Positions 46,307 to 55,463 are shown, counted from the stretch's first letter. The stretch: 64,000 bases of DNA from Bacillota bacterium (GCA_023435895.1 JAEZLH010000027.1:248001-312000); one strand, 5' to 3'. The notes: a model not told the origin generated them from the letters alone. Made by a program: numbers and translations.

Positions 46307-47008
46307 ATGAATAAGAATCAAGTCGTGTTATTAGTAGAAGATGAGCTGCCAATCAGTAATTTCATTTCTACAATACTCGCCCACAATAGTTATAATGTGG
46401 TAAAAGCCGATACGGGCAGGGATGCGCTGGCATTGACCTCCTCCCATTGTCCTGATATTATTCTTCTTGATTTGGGCTTGCCGGATATGGATGGAATTGA
46501 TGTGCTAAAGAATATCCGGGAATGGAGTTCGGTTCCGATTGTAGTGGTATCTGCAAGAGGACATGAAAGAGAAAAAGTGGAGGCGCTTGATTTAGGGGCA
46601 GATGATTATATAACAAAACCTTTTGGAACCTCTGAGCTTTTGGCCAGAATACGGACAGCTGTTCGACATAGCCGAAAAATGCCGGAGGACAGGGCAGCAG
46701 AGGTGGACAAAATCACAATTGGTGGTTTATGTATTGATTATGAAAAGCGCATTGTTAAGGTGGACGAGAGAGAGGTTCATCTAACCCCTATCGAATATAA
46801 GATTATTGTATTATTATCAAGAAATGTGGGGAAAGTGTTGACGCATGATTTTCTGATGAAGGAAATCTGGGGCCCCTATATCAATGAAAATCAGACACTG
46901 AGGGTTAATATGGCAAATATCAGACGTAAAATCGAAGCCAACCCAGCAGAACCCAAATACATTATTACCGAAGTTGGCGTGGGTTACCGCATGGTGGATG
47001 AAATCTAA
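46307..47008 (+). CDS. kdpE: KdpE-like response regulator (OmpR family)
   Basis: A 233-residue regulator. The receiver domain has the acidic pair EDE (about residue 12), phospho-acceptor Asp in IILLDLGLPDMDGID (about 53), VVSARG and KPF. The C-terminal winged helix (VHLTPIEYKIIVLLSRNVGKVLTHDFLMKEIWG) binds DNA. GGAGG is 5 nt before ATG 46307; the frame stays open back to 46247. It pairs with the kinase 107 bp upstream and is followed by a terminator, so kdpDE is a two-gene unit. Confidence 0.93.
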   Translation: MNKNQVVLLVEDELPISNFISTILAHNSYNVVKADTGRDALALTSSHCPDIILLDLGLPDMDGIDVLKNIREWSSVPIVVVSARGHEREKVEALDLGADDYITKPFGTSELLARIRTAVRHSRKMPEDRAAEVDKITIGGLCIDYEKRIVKVDEREVHLTPIEYKIIVLLSRNVGKVLTHDFLMKEIWGPYINENQTLRVNMANIRRKIEANPAEPKYIITEVGVGYRMVDEI

Positions 47009-47017
47009 TTTAAATGG

Positions 47018-47064
47018 AAAGGATGTCGGAGAGAGAATTAAACTCTTTGTGACATCCTTTTTTA
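47018..47064 (+). terminator. Terminator of kdpDE
   Basis: AAAGGATGTC (47018-47027) pairs with GACATCCTTT (47051-47060), followed by T4. Confidence 0.88.
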
Positions 47065-47294
47065 TAGGTAAACTATCATTAAGTGGTCAAAAGAGTCTTT
47101 CAACAGGGCCCATAGGCAAATTGCCATTACCATAGTATAAACAGGTCAACTATTCATGAACAAAAAAACCCTGAACAATTCCAGTATAAGCCCTTTTTAT
47201 TAGGTATAACTAATCCGAAAGCTCAATATAATGAATCAGATACAAGCATGATATTGACACGATTGATCTATCGTAATAAGAAGGGAGGTACAGT

Positions 47295-47906
47295 ATGGAG
47301 TTACATAAGGAAGATGCATTGGTTAATCAAATGGAAATGAACTTAACCAATCGTAATGAAAATCTTTTTCAAACAGGGAGAACGGAGTCGAACCAATTAA
47401 TCCCCCGTAAGGAGAATGCACTCATACGTACAGAGGACAAAAAAACGATGAAGTCTCATCCGGATGAATATCCTTTGGTTTCCAATGAGTCAATCATGGA
47501 TAATAATGTAATATCAAGAGCAGAGTATATTCGGCAAGCAAGAGAATCCTGCTTACGACAGCTGAGTAATGTTCAGCTCTATAGCCGACCCTATGATGTA
47601 AATTATATGGAACCAGACAATTCAGAAGAGGCTCTTACTACGAAAAAAGCTAATGTCATGAGATTATTTTCCAGTGATATGTCCGCCGAGCAATCAAGTT
47701 CAAAAACCAATGAACAGCAACTAGCTACATATCGTTCCATGATTATTCGCTGCGTATGCGCAATTGTTCTGTTTCTTGGCATATTCGCATTTGATAAATC
47801 AAATATTGAGCTTGGTGGAGTGACAAAAAAAGTGGTTCAGGAATATGTTACAGGCAACGATATCTTGCAGGATTTACAAAATACCATCGTTAGTTGGTTA
47901 AAATAA
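47295..47906 (+). CDS. Single-pass membrane protein of unknown function
   Basis: A 203-residue protein. It begins with a long polar, probably disordered region (residues 1-145, rich in Asn, Glu and Arg). One membrane helix is near 152-168 (MIIRCVCAIVLFLGIFAF), and ~35 residues follow (GGVTKKVVQEYVTGNDILQDLQNTIVSWL) that may be amphipathic. AGGGAGGT is 7 nt before the ATG. With no signal peptide, the long N-terminal part is probably cytosolic. I do not recognise a family. It precedes the radical SAM operon by 160 bp. Confidence 0.65.
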   Translation: MELHKEDALVNQMEMNLTNRNENLFQTGRTESNQLIPRKENALIRTEDKKTMKSHPDEYPLVSNESIMDNNVISRAEYIRQARESCLRQLSNVQLYSRPYDVNYMEPDNSEEALTTKKANVMRLFSSDMSAEQSSSKTNEQQLATYRSMIIRCVCAIVLFLGIFAFDKSNIELGGVTKKVVQEYVTGNDILQDLQNTIVSWLK

Positions 47907-48065
47907 GCCAATAGTTATTGGAATGTTCGTTGTAATTTAAGTTACAATCAGTTATAATATATCGGACAGAAAAAACGGGTACTTGATTATAGTAACCGTT
48001 CGGCGTAGTCGTAAGTTTCGATTCGCGCACTAAGGCAGATGTCAGTTTGGCATCATGGAGGTAAA

Positions 48066-49964
48066 ATGAGAAAATTAGCACTATCAGATGAGATATTATT
48101 AACCGTAGATAAACCGGCGAGATACATCGGCGGTGAAGTCAATGCACAGCTAAAGGATAAAGAAAAAGTTGATATTCGCTTTTGTATGTGTTTTCCCGAT
48201 GTTTATGAGATCGGCATGTCCCATCTGGGAATTCAGATATTATATGATATTTTAAATCGACGTGAAGATACCTACTGTGAAAGAGTCTATTCCCCTTGGG
48301 TGGATATGGACAAGATTATGAGGGAAAAGAATATCCCTCTATTTGCACTGGAAAGTCAGGATCCTGTGAAGGATTTTGATTTTCTTGGAATTACACTGCA
48401 ATATGAGATGTGTTACACCAATATTCTTCAGATTCTGGAATTGTCCCAAATTCCAATTTATGCAAAGGACAGAACAAAGGAGCATCCCATCGTAATCGGT
48501 GGCGGACCTTGCAGCTATAATCCTGAACCGATTGCCGACTTTTTTGATATCTTTTATATTGGAGAAGGCGAGACGGCTTATGACAGACTCCTAGATGTAT
48601 ACAAGGAGAGCAGAAATGCCGGTGAATCTAGAATTGAATTTTTGGAGCGTGTGGCACAGATTGAAGGAATGTATGTGCCTGCTTTTTATGACGTTGTTTA
48701 TAAAGAAGATGGAACGATTGAGCGTTTTGATAAGAATACTCCGGTAGCTCCGGACAAGGTAAAGAAACAGGTGGAGATGAATCTGAGCAAAGCTTATTAT
48801 CCCACCAAACCGGTAGTTCCGTTTATTAAAGCTACCCAGGATCGTGTGGTTCTTGAAATCCAACGTGGTTGTATCAGAGGATGCAGGTTCTGTCAGGCGG
48901 GAATGATTTATCGACCCACCAGAGAAAGAGATGTAGAATATTTGAAGGAATGCGCTTATCAGATGTTAAAATCCACCGGACATGAGGAGATCTCCTTAAG
49001 TTCCTTAAGCTCCAGTGATTATTCTCATTTGCAGGAGCTGGTGTATTTCTTAATCGATGAATTTGGTTCTAAGGGTGTGAATATATCCTTGCCTTCTCTT
49101 CGTATTGATGCCTTTGCGTTAGATGTAATGAGCAAGGTTCAGGATGTGAGAAAGAGTAGCTTAACCTTTGCGCCGGAAGCAGGCAGCCAAAGACTTCGCG
49201 ATGTTATTAATAAAGGCTTGACAGAAGAGAGAATCCTTGGGGGTGCTATGAAAGCATTTGAAGGTGGATGGAACCGCGTAAAATTATACTTTATGCTTGG
49301 TCTTCCCACCGAAACACCGGAAGATATCGAAGGGATTGCGATTCTCTCCGATAAGATTGCAAGAGAGTACTATACGATTCCCAAGGATCAGAGAAATGGT
49401 AAGGTAAGTATTGTATCCAGTTCTTCCTTCTTTGTTCCAAAGCCCTTTACCCCGTTCCAGTGGTCAAGAATGAGCACCGGTGAAGAGTTTATTGAGAAAG
49501 CGAAATTCCTTCGCGATAAGATGAATGAACAGCTTAATAGAAAGAGTATTAAGTATAATTGGCATGAAGCGAAGCTTACTGTTTTGGAAGGTGTTCTGGC
49601 AAGAGGGGATCGTCGCGTATCAAAGGTGATTTATGATGCTTACATGCTTGGATGCTTATATGATTCTTGGAGTGAGCATTTTGATTATCAAAAATGGGTA
49701 CAAGCCTTTGAAATGAATGGAATATCCATGGAATTCTATAATAATAGAGAACGCGAAGAGGATGAAATCTTCCCTTGGGACTTCATAGACGTAGGAGTAA
49801 CCAAAAAATTCTTGTTACAAGAATACAAAAGAGCAAAGGGTGAGAAGGTTACACCCAACTGCAGAGAAAGCTGCTACAACTGTGGGGCTAAGGTATTTGG
49901 TGACGGAAGTTGTCCTACGATAGTGGATCAGAATACATGCGTGGAGGTGCAGGATGAAGGCTAG
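48066..49964 (+). CDS. B12-binding radical SAM protein (TIGR03960 type)
   Basis: A 632-residue radical SAM enzyme. A B12-binding-like domain (about 25-190, FPDVYEIGMSHLGIQILYDIL) precedes the SAM domain with the iron-sulfur motif RGCIRGCRFCQAG (about 268-280). The C-terminal end has further cysteines (NCRESCYNCGAK, GSCPT). GGAGG is 5 nt before ATG 48066; the frame extends to 48039. In Firmicutes this family is always followed by the DUF2344 gene, as here with an 11-bp overlap, and by rng. A tRNA- or ribosome-linked modification has been suspected, but the reaction is not known to me. Confidence 0.9.
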   Translation: MRKLALSDEILLTVDKPARYIGGEVNAQLKDKEKVDIRFCMCFPDVYEIGMSHLGIQILYDILNRREDTYCERVYSPWVDMDKIMREKNIPLFALESQDPVKDFDFLGITLQYEMCYTNILQILELSQIPIYAKDRTKEHPIVIGGGPCSYNPEPIADFFDIFYIGEGETAYDRLLDVYKESRNAGESRIEFLERVAQIEGMYVPAFYDVVYKEDGTIERFDKNTPVAPDKVKKQVEMNLSKAYYPTKPVVPFIKATQDRVVLEIQRGCIRGCRFCQAGMIYRPTRERDVEYLKECAYQMLKSTGHEEISLSSLSSSDYSHLQELVYFLIDEFGSKGVNISLPSLRIDAFALDVMSKVQDVRKSSLTFAPEAGSQRLRDVINKGLTEERILGGAMKAFEGGWNRVKLYFMLGLPTETPEDIEGIAILSDKIAREYYTIPKDQRNGKVSIVSSSSFFVPKPFTPFQWSRMSTGEEFIEKAKFLRDKMNEQLNRKSIKYNWHEAKLTVLEGVLARGDRRVSKVIYDAYMLGCLYDSWSEHFDYQKWVQAFEMNGISMEFYNNREREEDEIFPWDFIDVGVTKKFLLQEYKRAKGEKVTPNCRESCYNCGAKVFGDGSCPTIVDQNTCVEVQDEG

Positions 49965-50793
49965 AATTAAATTTCAAAAATACGGTGCAATGAAATTCAT
50001 CGGACACCTTGATATAATGAGATATTTTCAGAAGCTTTTTCGCAGAGCAGAAATAGATAACGAATATTCCAAGGGGTTTAGCCCTCACCAGATTATGTCC
50101 TTTGCGGCTCCTCTGGGAGTGGGTCTGACCAGTGATGGGGAATATCTGGATGTACAACTGCTTTCCAGCGATGAATCATCTGTTATGATAGAAAGAATGA
50201 ACGCTGCAGCAACAGAAGGTCTTCATATAACCGGCTTCTGGCCTCTGCTTGATCCCATCGAGAATCAAAGGGTAATTACAGCAATGTCACTGGTGGCATC
50301 TGCAGATTATCTGGTATCCTTAAAAGATGGATATTCGTTAGGTGATATAGGCTCACAGAAAGAATTTAAGGAATTATTTGAAACATTTTTAGCTCAAACA
50401 GAAATCATAATTGATAAAAAGACCAAAAACAGTGAAAAGGCAGTAGACATTAAGCCAATGGTTTCATTAGCAGCATTTGATAAACAGGAGTATGAAAGAA
50501 AGTTGGCAGAGTTAAAACAACCAATCACTTCGATTAGTAGAACCAACCCTATAAAAGGGCATGCTCTACTCACAGAATCAGTGGCAGACAGCTATGAAAG
50601 CGGTATATTGGCTTTTCTTCAAGTGGATACCGGAAGTGCAGCTAATTTAAAGCCGGAGCTGGTAATGGAGGCATTTTGCCAATATAGGAATATTCCTTAT
50701 GAGAAATTTGCTTGGCAGGTACATCGTCTGGAAGTCTATACAAGGGATGCGGATAGTGGTAAAGTGATTCCTTTAGATTGTTTGGAGCGATAA
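49954..50793 (+). CDS. TIGR03936/DUF2344 family protein
   Basis: A 279-residue protein of the radical-SAM-linked DUF2344 family (in some bacteria fused to the radical SAM protein). The opening is typical: KARIKFQKYGAMKFIGHLDIMRYFQKLFRRAEI, then GFSPHQIMSFAAPLGVGLTSDGEYLDV. Its start overlaps the upstream gene by 11 bp, so the two are translationally coupled and likely act together. No catalytic residues can be assigned. Confidence 0.9.
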   Translation: MKARIKFQKYGAMKFIGHLDIMRYFQKLFRRAEIDNEYSKGFSPHQIMSFAAPLGVGLTSDGEYLDVQLLSSDESSVMIERMNAAATEGLHITGFWPLLDPIENQRVITAMSLVASADYLVSLKDGYSLGDIGSQKEFKELFETFLAQTEIIIDKKTKNSEKAVDIKPMVSLAAFDKQEYERKLAELKQPITSISRTNPIKGHALLTESVADSYESGILAFLQVDTGSAANLKPELVMEAFCQYRNIPYEKFAWQVHRLEVYTRDADSGKVIPLDCLER

Positions 50794-50830
50794 TTTTAAT
50801 AGTTAATTGCGAAAGTTGATAAGTATTATT

Positions 50831-50911
50831 ATTGTATGCAGAATAGATATAATTCCGAAGCGGAAACTAGGCCGTTGGAGCGAAGGAATTCATAGCTGTT
50901 CTGCATACAAT
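50831..50911 (+). ncRNA. Candidate cis-regulatory RNA upstream of rng
   Basis: A 13-bp perfect outer stem (ATTGTATGCAGAA at 50831-50843 with TTCTGCATACAAT at 50899-50911) encloses a second stem (AATTCC 50851-50856 with GGAATT 50885-50890) and a small CGG/CCG stem-loop. The inner part is purine-rich (GAAGCGGAAACTAGG). No T-tract follows. It may be a regulatory leader or a processing site for the RNase G encoded 65 bp downstream. It matches no riboswitch class that I recognise. Confidence 0.5.
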
Positions 50912-50975
50912 TCAATAAGTCAATAATGATATGTTTTGCAATTACCTTAAATGTAAATATGCAAAGGAGTAATTC

Positions 50976-52202
50976 ATGGAGAATAGATTGGTTATCACGA
51001 AGCAGGAAAATAAAATCGTTTCTGCCTTCTTTGAAGACAGGGATATGGTTCAGGTAACACTTATGTCCTCCGAGCATTCTTCAATTTTAGGCAATATTTA
51101 TCTTGGAAAAGTGAAGAATATTATTAAGAATATTAATGCCGCCTTCGTTGAGATAAAAGATGGAAAGATGTGCTATTATTCTCTGGAAGAAAATCGTTTT
51201 CCAATTATGGCAACTTCCTCTTTCGAGGAGGACAGCCGTAGTTTGAATGAAGTTAAGATAAAAATAGGCGATGAGCTGGTAGTCCAGGTGACCAAGGAAG
51301 ATGTCAAAACCAAGGCTCCGGTGGTTAGTTCCAATATTAATTTTACCGGCAAATACGTTGCGTTAACTTATGGAAAATCCACAGTTGGGGTGTCCTCTAA
51401 GATTAAGGATGACAAGGAAAGAATACGGCTCAAAGCAATTGCAAAGAAAATGCAGCATAAAGAATACGGATTCATTATTCGAACAAATGCAGCCTTCGTC
51501 CCCGAAGAGAAAATTACCTGTGAAATGGATAAGTTGATTGAGGCATACGATAATATTCGAAGTTATGGAGTGCATAAGACTAGATTTTCCTTGCTATATC
51601 GAACCCAGCCTAATTATATCTGTGATATTAGGGATGGTTATACGGAACATGTGGATGAGTTTGTTACCGATGATCTTGAACTTTATAATAATATAAAAGA
51701 GTATTTGGAACTTTATCAACCGGAAGATTTGAGTAAGTTACGCTTGTATTCGGATCATTTGGTGAATTTAATGAATTTGTATGGGATTACGGATAAATTA
51801 TATGACGCAGTAAAACCCATGGTTTGGTTGAAATCCGGTGGAACAGTTATTATACAGCCAACGGAGGCGCTGACGGTTATCGATGTGAATACCGGCAAAG
51901 CAGTAACAGGAAAGAAGAAGGTTCAGGAGACTTTTTTAAAGGTTAATCGAGAAGCGGCAAAGGAGATTGCAAAGCAAATCCGCTTGCGTAACCTCTCCGG
52001 TATTATTATCATCGATTTCATTGATATGGATTTAGAGAAGGATAATGAACTTTTGATGGAAGAGCTGAGGGAGTATTTTAAAAAGGACCCCATCAAGACT
52101 ACACTGGTGGATATGACTGCACTAGGGCTGGTGGAGATAACAAGAAAGAAAGTGCGAAAACCGCTTCATGAGCAGCTGGAAGATATGAAAAAGTTGAAGT
52201 AA
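50976..52202 (+). CDS. rng: Ribonuclease G/E family endonuclease
   Basis: A 408-residue RNase E/G-type enzyme that cuts single-stranded RNA, for rRNA maturation and mRNA decay. It has an S1-like N-terminal domain (ILGNIYLGKVKNIIKNINAAFVEIKDGK, about 35-65) and the DNase I-like catalytic domain with VIDVNTGKAV (about 301-310) and IIIDFIDMD (about 346), which hold the Mg2+ aspartates. At 408 residues it is shorter than E. coli RNase G (489), and the CPxCxGxG zinc-link motif is not seen. AAAGGAG is 6 nt before the ATG. It is preceded by a candidate structured RNA. Confidence 0.88.
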   Translation: MENRLVITKQENKIVSAFFEDRDMVQVTLMSSEHSSILGNIYLGKVKNIIKNINAAFVEIKDGKMCYYSLEENRFPIMATSSFEEDSRSLNEVKIKIGDELVVQVTKEDVKTKAPVVSSNINFTGKYVALTYGKSTVGVSSKIKDDKERIRLKAIAKKMQHKEYGFIIRTNAAFVPEEKITCEMDKLIEAYDNIRSYGVHKTRFSLLYRTQPNYICDIRDGYTEHVDEFVTDDLELYNNIKEYLELYQPEDLSKLRLYSDHLVNLMNLYGITDKLYDAVKPMVWLKSGGTVIIQPTEALTVIDVNTGKAVTGKKKVQETFLKVNREAAKEIAKQIRLRNLSGIIIIDFIDMDLEKDNELLMEELREYFKKDPIKTTLVDMTALGLVEITRKKVRKPLHEQLEDMKKLK

Positions 52203-52237
52203 ACTTGTACAACCGATGAAAGAGGGTATTATGTAAT

Positions 52238-52708
52238 ATGATTAAGACCAATGTGATGCGTCTTTTGGAGCAGGCGGCGATTCCATATCAATCGGTAGAA
52301 TATGAAGTTGATGAAAATAACCTTGCAGGAATACATGTGGCAGAGCAAATTGGAGTCCCTCCGGAGCAGGTGTTTAAGACATTAGTGGCAAGAGGAGAGA
52401 AAAAAGGAATTGTGGTATTTTGTATACCGGTTCATCTCGAATTGAATTTAAAGAAGGCAGCCATATTAATTGGTGATAAAAAAATCGAAATGCTGCCAGT
52501 GAAGGAACTGCTTGGAGTTACTGGCTATATACGTGGAGGATGTTCCCCTATTGGGATGAAAAAGAAATTCCCCACCTATTTGGATGAAACGGCTATCCTA
52601 TATGACGATATCACAGTCAGTGCCGGAATCAGAGGATGCCAGCTAATTATACCCCGAGAAAAGCTTATAAATTATATCGGAGCTACACTGGGTGATATTG
52701 CGGAGTGA
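52238..52708 (+). CDS. ybaK: YbaK-type aminoacyl-tRNA deacylase
   Basis: A 156-residue protein of the YbaK/EbsC family, which clears mischarged Cys-tRNA-Pro or related esters in trans. Family signatures are FKTLVARG (catalytic lysine near residue 46), CIPVHLELNLKKAA, KEIEML-like (KKIEMLPVKEL) and GGCSPIGMKKKFPTYLD. The gap to rng is 35 bp, suggesting co-transcription. It is separated from rplU by a new promoter. Confidence 0.88.
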   Translation: MIKTNVMRLLEQAAIPYQSVEYEVDENNLAGIHVAEQIGVPPEQVFKTLVARGEKKGIVVFCIPVHLELNLKKAAILIGDKKIEMLPVKELLGVTGYIRGGCSPIGMKKKFPTYLDETAILYDDITVSAGIRGCQLIIPREKLINYIGATLGDIAE

Positions 52709-52790
52709 TGTGAAGTCTCTCCATCTTTTATGGAAGTAAAGCAAAGTGAATTTGATAAATGAAAATCAATTATTACATTTCAAGTTTTTA

Positions 52791-52819
52791 TTGACAAACA
52801 GTGACATTCATGTTAAAGT
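52791..52819 (+). promoter_or_regulatory. Promoter of rplU
   Basis: TTGACA at 52791-52796 and TAAAGT at 52814-52819, 17 bp apart. The ~115-nt leader to rplU could hold an L21 autoregulatory structure, which I could not confirm. Confidence 0.6.
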
Positions 52820-52933
52820 ATTTTAGTGTGCCGCACAACGAGGTATAAGTTTTGAAATTGGAACATTTTGTTATATATTTGATTCTATTTCGGACACCAT
52901 AGTTGGCGAGTAATGATAATAGGAGGTGCCGAT

Positions 52934-53242
52934 ATGTACGCAATTATTGCAACTGGTGGAAAACAGTACAAAGTAGCGGAAGGCGATATCATTAAAGTTG
53001 AGAAACTTGGTTTAGAAGCAGGTCAGACTGTATCTTTCGATCAAGTACTCGCTGTAAACAATGGCGAATTAGTAGTAGGTAGCCCTACAGTAGCTAACGC
53101 TAGTGTTTCTGCAACTGTTGTTGAAGAAGGCAAAAACAAAAAAGTTATTGTTTTCAGATACAAGAGAAAATCAGGATATCACAAGAAGAATGGTCACAGA
53201 CAGCCATATACCAAGGTTAAGATCGAAAAGATCAACGCGTAG
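52934..53242 (+). CDS. rplU: 50S ribosomal protein L21
   Basis: A 102-residue L21. The start YAIIATGGKQYKVAEGD and end KRKSGYHKKNGHRQPYTKVKI are diagnostic of this 23S rRNA-binding protein. AGGAGG is 7 nt before ATG 52934; the frame is open to 52913. The order rplU-prp-rpmA is the standard Firmicute operon. Confidence 0.97.
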   Translation: MYAIIATGGKQYKVAEGDIIKVEKLGLEAGQTVSFDQVLAVNNGELVVGSPTVANASVSATVVEEGKNKKVIVFRYKRKSGYHKKNGHRQPYTKVKIEKINA

Positions 53243-53250
53243 GAACCATT

Positions 53251-53589
53251 ATGGTTGACGTATCTATTTACAAAAATGCAGAGAATTTGGTTACCGGCAT
53301 TAAGCTTTCCGGTCATGCGGGTTTTTCCGAACACGGAAGTGACATTGTATGTGCCGCAGTTTCAGCGTTAGTAATCAATGCAATCAATTCTATCGAACAG
53401 TTTACCTCGGATCAGTTCACTATTGAACAGGATGAGAAAACGGGTCTTATAGAATTTCATGTGACTTCAGAACTTTCGAATAATGCTAATTTGTTATTAA
53501 GTTCTCTTGTACTTGGGCTTCACGGAGTAGAAGAGGAATATGGTAAGAAATATATCAGATTGAGGCAAGTGAAATCACAGCAACTTTAG
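53251..53589 (+). CDS. prp: Ribosomal-processing cysteine protease Prp
   Basis: A 112-residue cysteine protease that removes the N-terminal extension of L27. Catalytic His22 (SGHAGFSEHG) and Cys34 (DIVCAAVSAL) are at the positions known for Staphylococcus aureus Prp. The gene lies 8 bp after rplU and 66 bp before rpmA, and the encoded L27 carries the matching cleavage site. Confidence 0.95.
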   Translation: MVDVSIYKNAENLVTGIKLSGHAGFSEHGSDIVCAAVSALVINAINSIEQFTSDQFTIEQDEKTGLIEFHVTSELSNNANLLLSSLVLGLHGVEEEYGKKYIRLRQVKSQQL

Positions 53590-53655
53590 ATTATAGATGA
53601 ATCATTCAATGAATTATTTATCTTGTATATCATTTGAATTTAGGAGGTGTAGAAC

Positions 53656-53943
53656 ATGTTAAGAATGAACCTTCAATTTTTCGCTCATAAAAAGGGTGTT
53701 GGTTCTACCAAGAACGGTAGAGATTCCGAATCCAAAAGATTGGGTGCAAAGAGAGCAGATGGTCAATTTGTTCTTGCAGGAAATATTCTTTACAGACAGC
53801 GCGGTACGAAAATCCATCCCGGTGTTAACGTAGGACGCGGTGGCGATGATACATTATTTGCTTTAGTAGATGGCGTTCTTAAATTTGAACGTAAGGGTAG
53901 AGATAAGAAGCAAGCTAGCGTTTACCCTGTAGAAGCAAAATAG
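53656..53943 (+). CDS. rpmA: 50S ribosomal protein L27 with cleavable N-terminus
   Basis: A 95-residue L27 that sits near the peptidyl transferase centre. The first nine residues, MLRMNLQFF, form the Prp-cleaved extension; cleavage before AHKKGVG exposes the functional N-terminus. GGAGGTG is 8 nt before the ATG. A terminator closes the operon. Confidence 0.97.
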   Translation: MLRMNLQFFAHKKGVGSTKNGRDSESKRLGAKRADGQFVLAGNILYRQRGTKIHPGVNVGRGGDDTLFALVDGVLKFERKGRDKKQASVYPVEAK

Positions 53944-53962
53944 TTATAAACCATTCGGTATT

Positions 53963-54005
53963 AACCCCAAATTCTCGAGTGATCAGAATTTGGGGTTCTT
54001 TTTGA
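53963..54005 (+). terminator. Terminator of rplU-prp-rpmA
   Basis: AACCCCAAATTCT (53963-53975) pairs with AGAATTTGGGGTT (53985-53997), followed by CTTTTT. Confidence 0.92.
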
Positions 54006-54182
54006 CTATTAATAAAGGTTGTATTTGCCATATTTTTTGTTTATAATAAGCAAGGTGAAGTTGGCAATAATAATTTTGATGATATAATTTGAGTTTATGT
54101 CATTATAAATGATAAATGAAGGTTTATAACAGGATACTTCATCTACCATTTATAATGACATGGAGTGTAATTGGAGGTAATT

Positions 54183-55463
54183 ATGTTTGCAGATAGAGCG
54201 GAGATACACATAAGATCCGGTAAAGGCGGAGATGGGCATGTAAGTTTTCGTAAAGAGATTTTCGTTCCCGCAGGTGGTCCGGACGGCGGCGATGGCGGAA
54301 GAGGCGGAGATGTAATATTCGTTGTAGATGAGGGCTTGAATACGCTGACTGATTTTCGTTTTACACGTAAGTTCAGCGCTCAGGACGGCGAAAGTGGCGG
54401 TAAAAAGAAATGTCACGGTAAAGATGGAGAAGATATTATCATAAAAGTACCTGCTGGTACCGTTATTAAAGAAAAAATCACAGGTAAGGTAGTTGCGGAT
54501 ATGTCCCATGGTAATAAGCGAGAATTATTACTTCGCGGAGGCAGGGGAGGAAAAGGAAATCAGCATTATGCAACCCCAACGATGCAGGTTCCAAAGTACG
54601 CTCAACCCGGTCAGAAAGCCCAGGAGATGGATGTGTTGCTTGAGCTGAAGGTGATTGCGGATGTTGGTTTGGTTGGGTTCCCCAATGTAGGAAAATCAAC
54701 GTTCCTATCAAGAGTAACCAATGCGAAACCTAAAATAGGCAACTATCATTTTACAACCCTTACGCCCAATCTAGGTGTTGTAGACCTTGAGGGAGGCGGT
54801 TTTGTAATCGCTGACATTCCGGGATTAATAGAGGGTGCATCAGAAGGTTTGGGTCTTGGTCATGAGTTTTTAAGACATATTGAGCGAACCAAGGTCATAA
54901 TCCATTTGGTGGATGCAGCATCTACAGAGGGAAGAGATCCCATTGAGGACATCAAGCTGATTAATTCAGAGCTGAGTGCTTATAATGCGGATTTGGAAAA
55001 GCGTCCACAGGTTATTGCGGCGAATAAAATTGATGCAATGGTTCCAGAGGATTATGAAGCTATGATTAAAAACTTAAAGGAAACCTTTGAACCACAGGGG
55101 ATTTCGGTCTTTGCAATTTCAGCAGTAAGTGGTAAAGGACTAAAGGAGCTTTTATATCATGTCAAGGAGATGTTAGCTGGCCTAGATAGCGAACCAATTG
55201 TGTTTGAGAAGGAATTCGAGTATCAAGATCTTGCTAATTCGCAAGAACCGTTTGAAGTATGGAAGGAAGAAGAGGTATATGTAGTGGAAGGCCCTCGCAT
55301 TGAGAGAATGCTCGGCTACACGAACCTTGATTCTGAAAAAGGCTTTGAATTCTTCCAGAAGTTCTTAAAGGAGAATGGAATCCTCGAAAAGTTGGAAGAA
55401 CTGGGAATACAGGAAGGCGATACCGTGAGAATGTACGGATTGTCCTTTGATTATTATAAATAG
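54183..55463 (+). CDS. obg: GTPase Obg
   Basis: A 426-residue essential GTPase of 50S assembly and stress control. The glycine-rich Obg domain (1-158, FADRAEIHIRSGKGGDGHVSFRKE) precedes the G domain (G1 GFPNVGKST about 165-173, G3 DIPGL, G4 NKID, G5 SAVSGKG). A C-terminal OCT domain (about 345-426) completes the Firmicute architecture. The ATG at 54183 has GGAGG 4 nt upstream; the frame is open to 54171. It heads obg-yhbY-nadD-yqeK-rsfS. Confidence 0.96.
   Translation: MFADRAEIHIRSGKGGDGHVSFRKEIFVPAGGPDGGDGGRGGDVIFVVDEGLNTLTDFRFTRKFSAQDGESGGKKKCHGKDGEDIIIKVPAGTVIKEKITGKVVADMSHGNKRELLLRGGRGGKGNQHYATPTMQVPKYAQPGQKAQEMDVLLELKVIADVGLVGFPNVGKSTFLSRVTNAKPKIGNYHFTTLTPNLGVVDLEGGGFVIADIPGLIEGASEGLGLGHEFLRHIERTKVIIHLVDAASTEGRDPIEDIKLINSELSAYNADLEKRPQVIAANKIDAMVPEDYEAMIKNLKETFEPQGISVFAISAVSGKGLKELLYHVKEMLAGLDSEPIVFEKEFEYQDLANSQEPFEVWKEEEVYVVEGPRIERMLGYTNLDSEKGFEFFQKFLKENGILEKLEELGIQEGDTVRMYGLSFDYYK

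Noticed and set aside
52820..52933. L21 leader autoregulatory structure
   Set aside because: The leader length is suitable, but I could not draw a convincing conserved fold, so only the promoter is listed.
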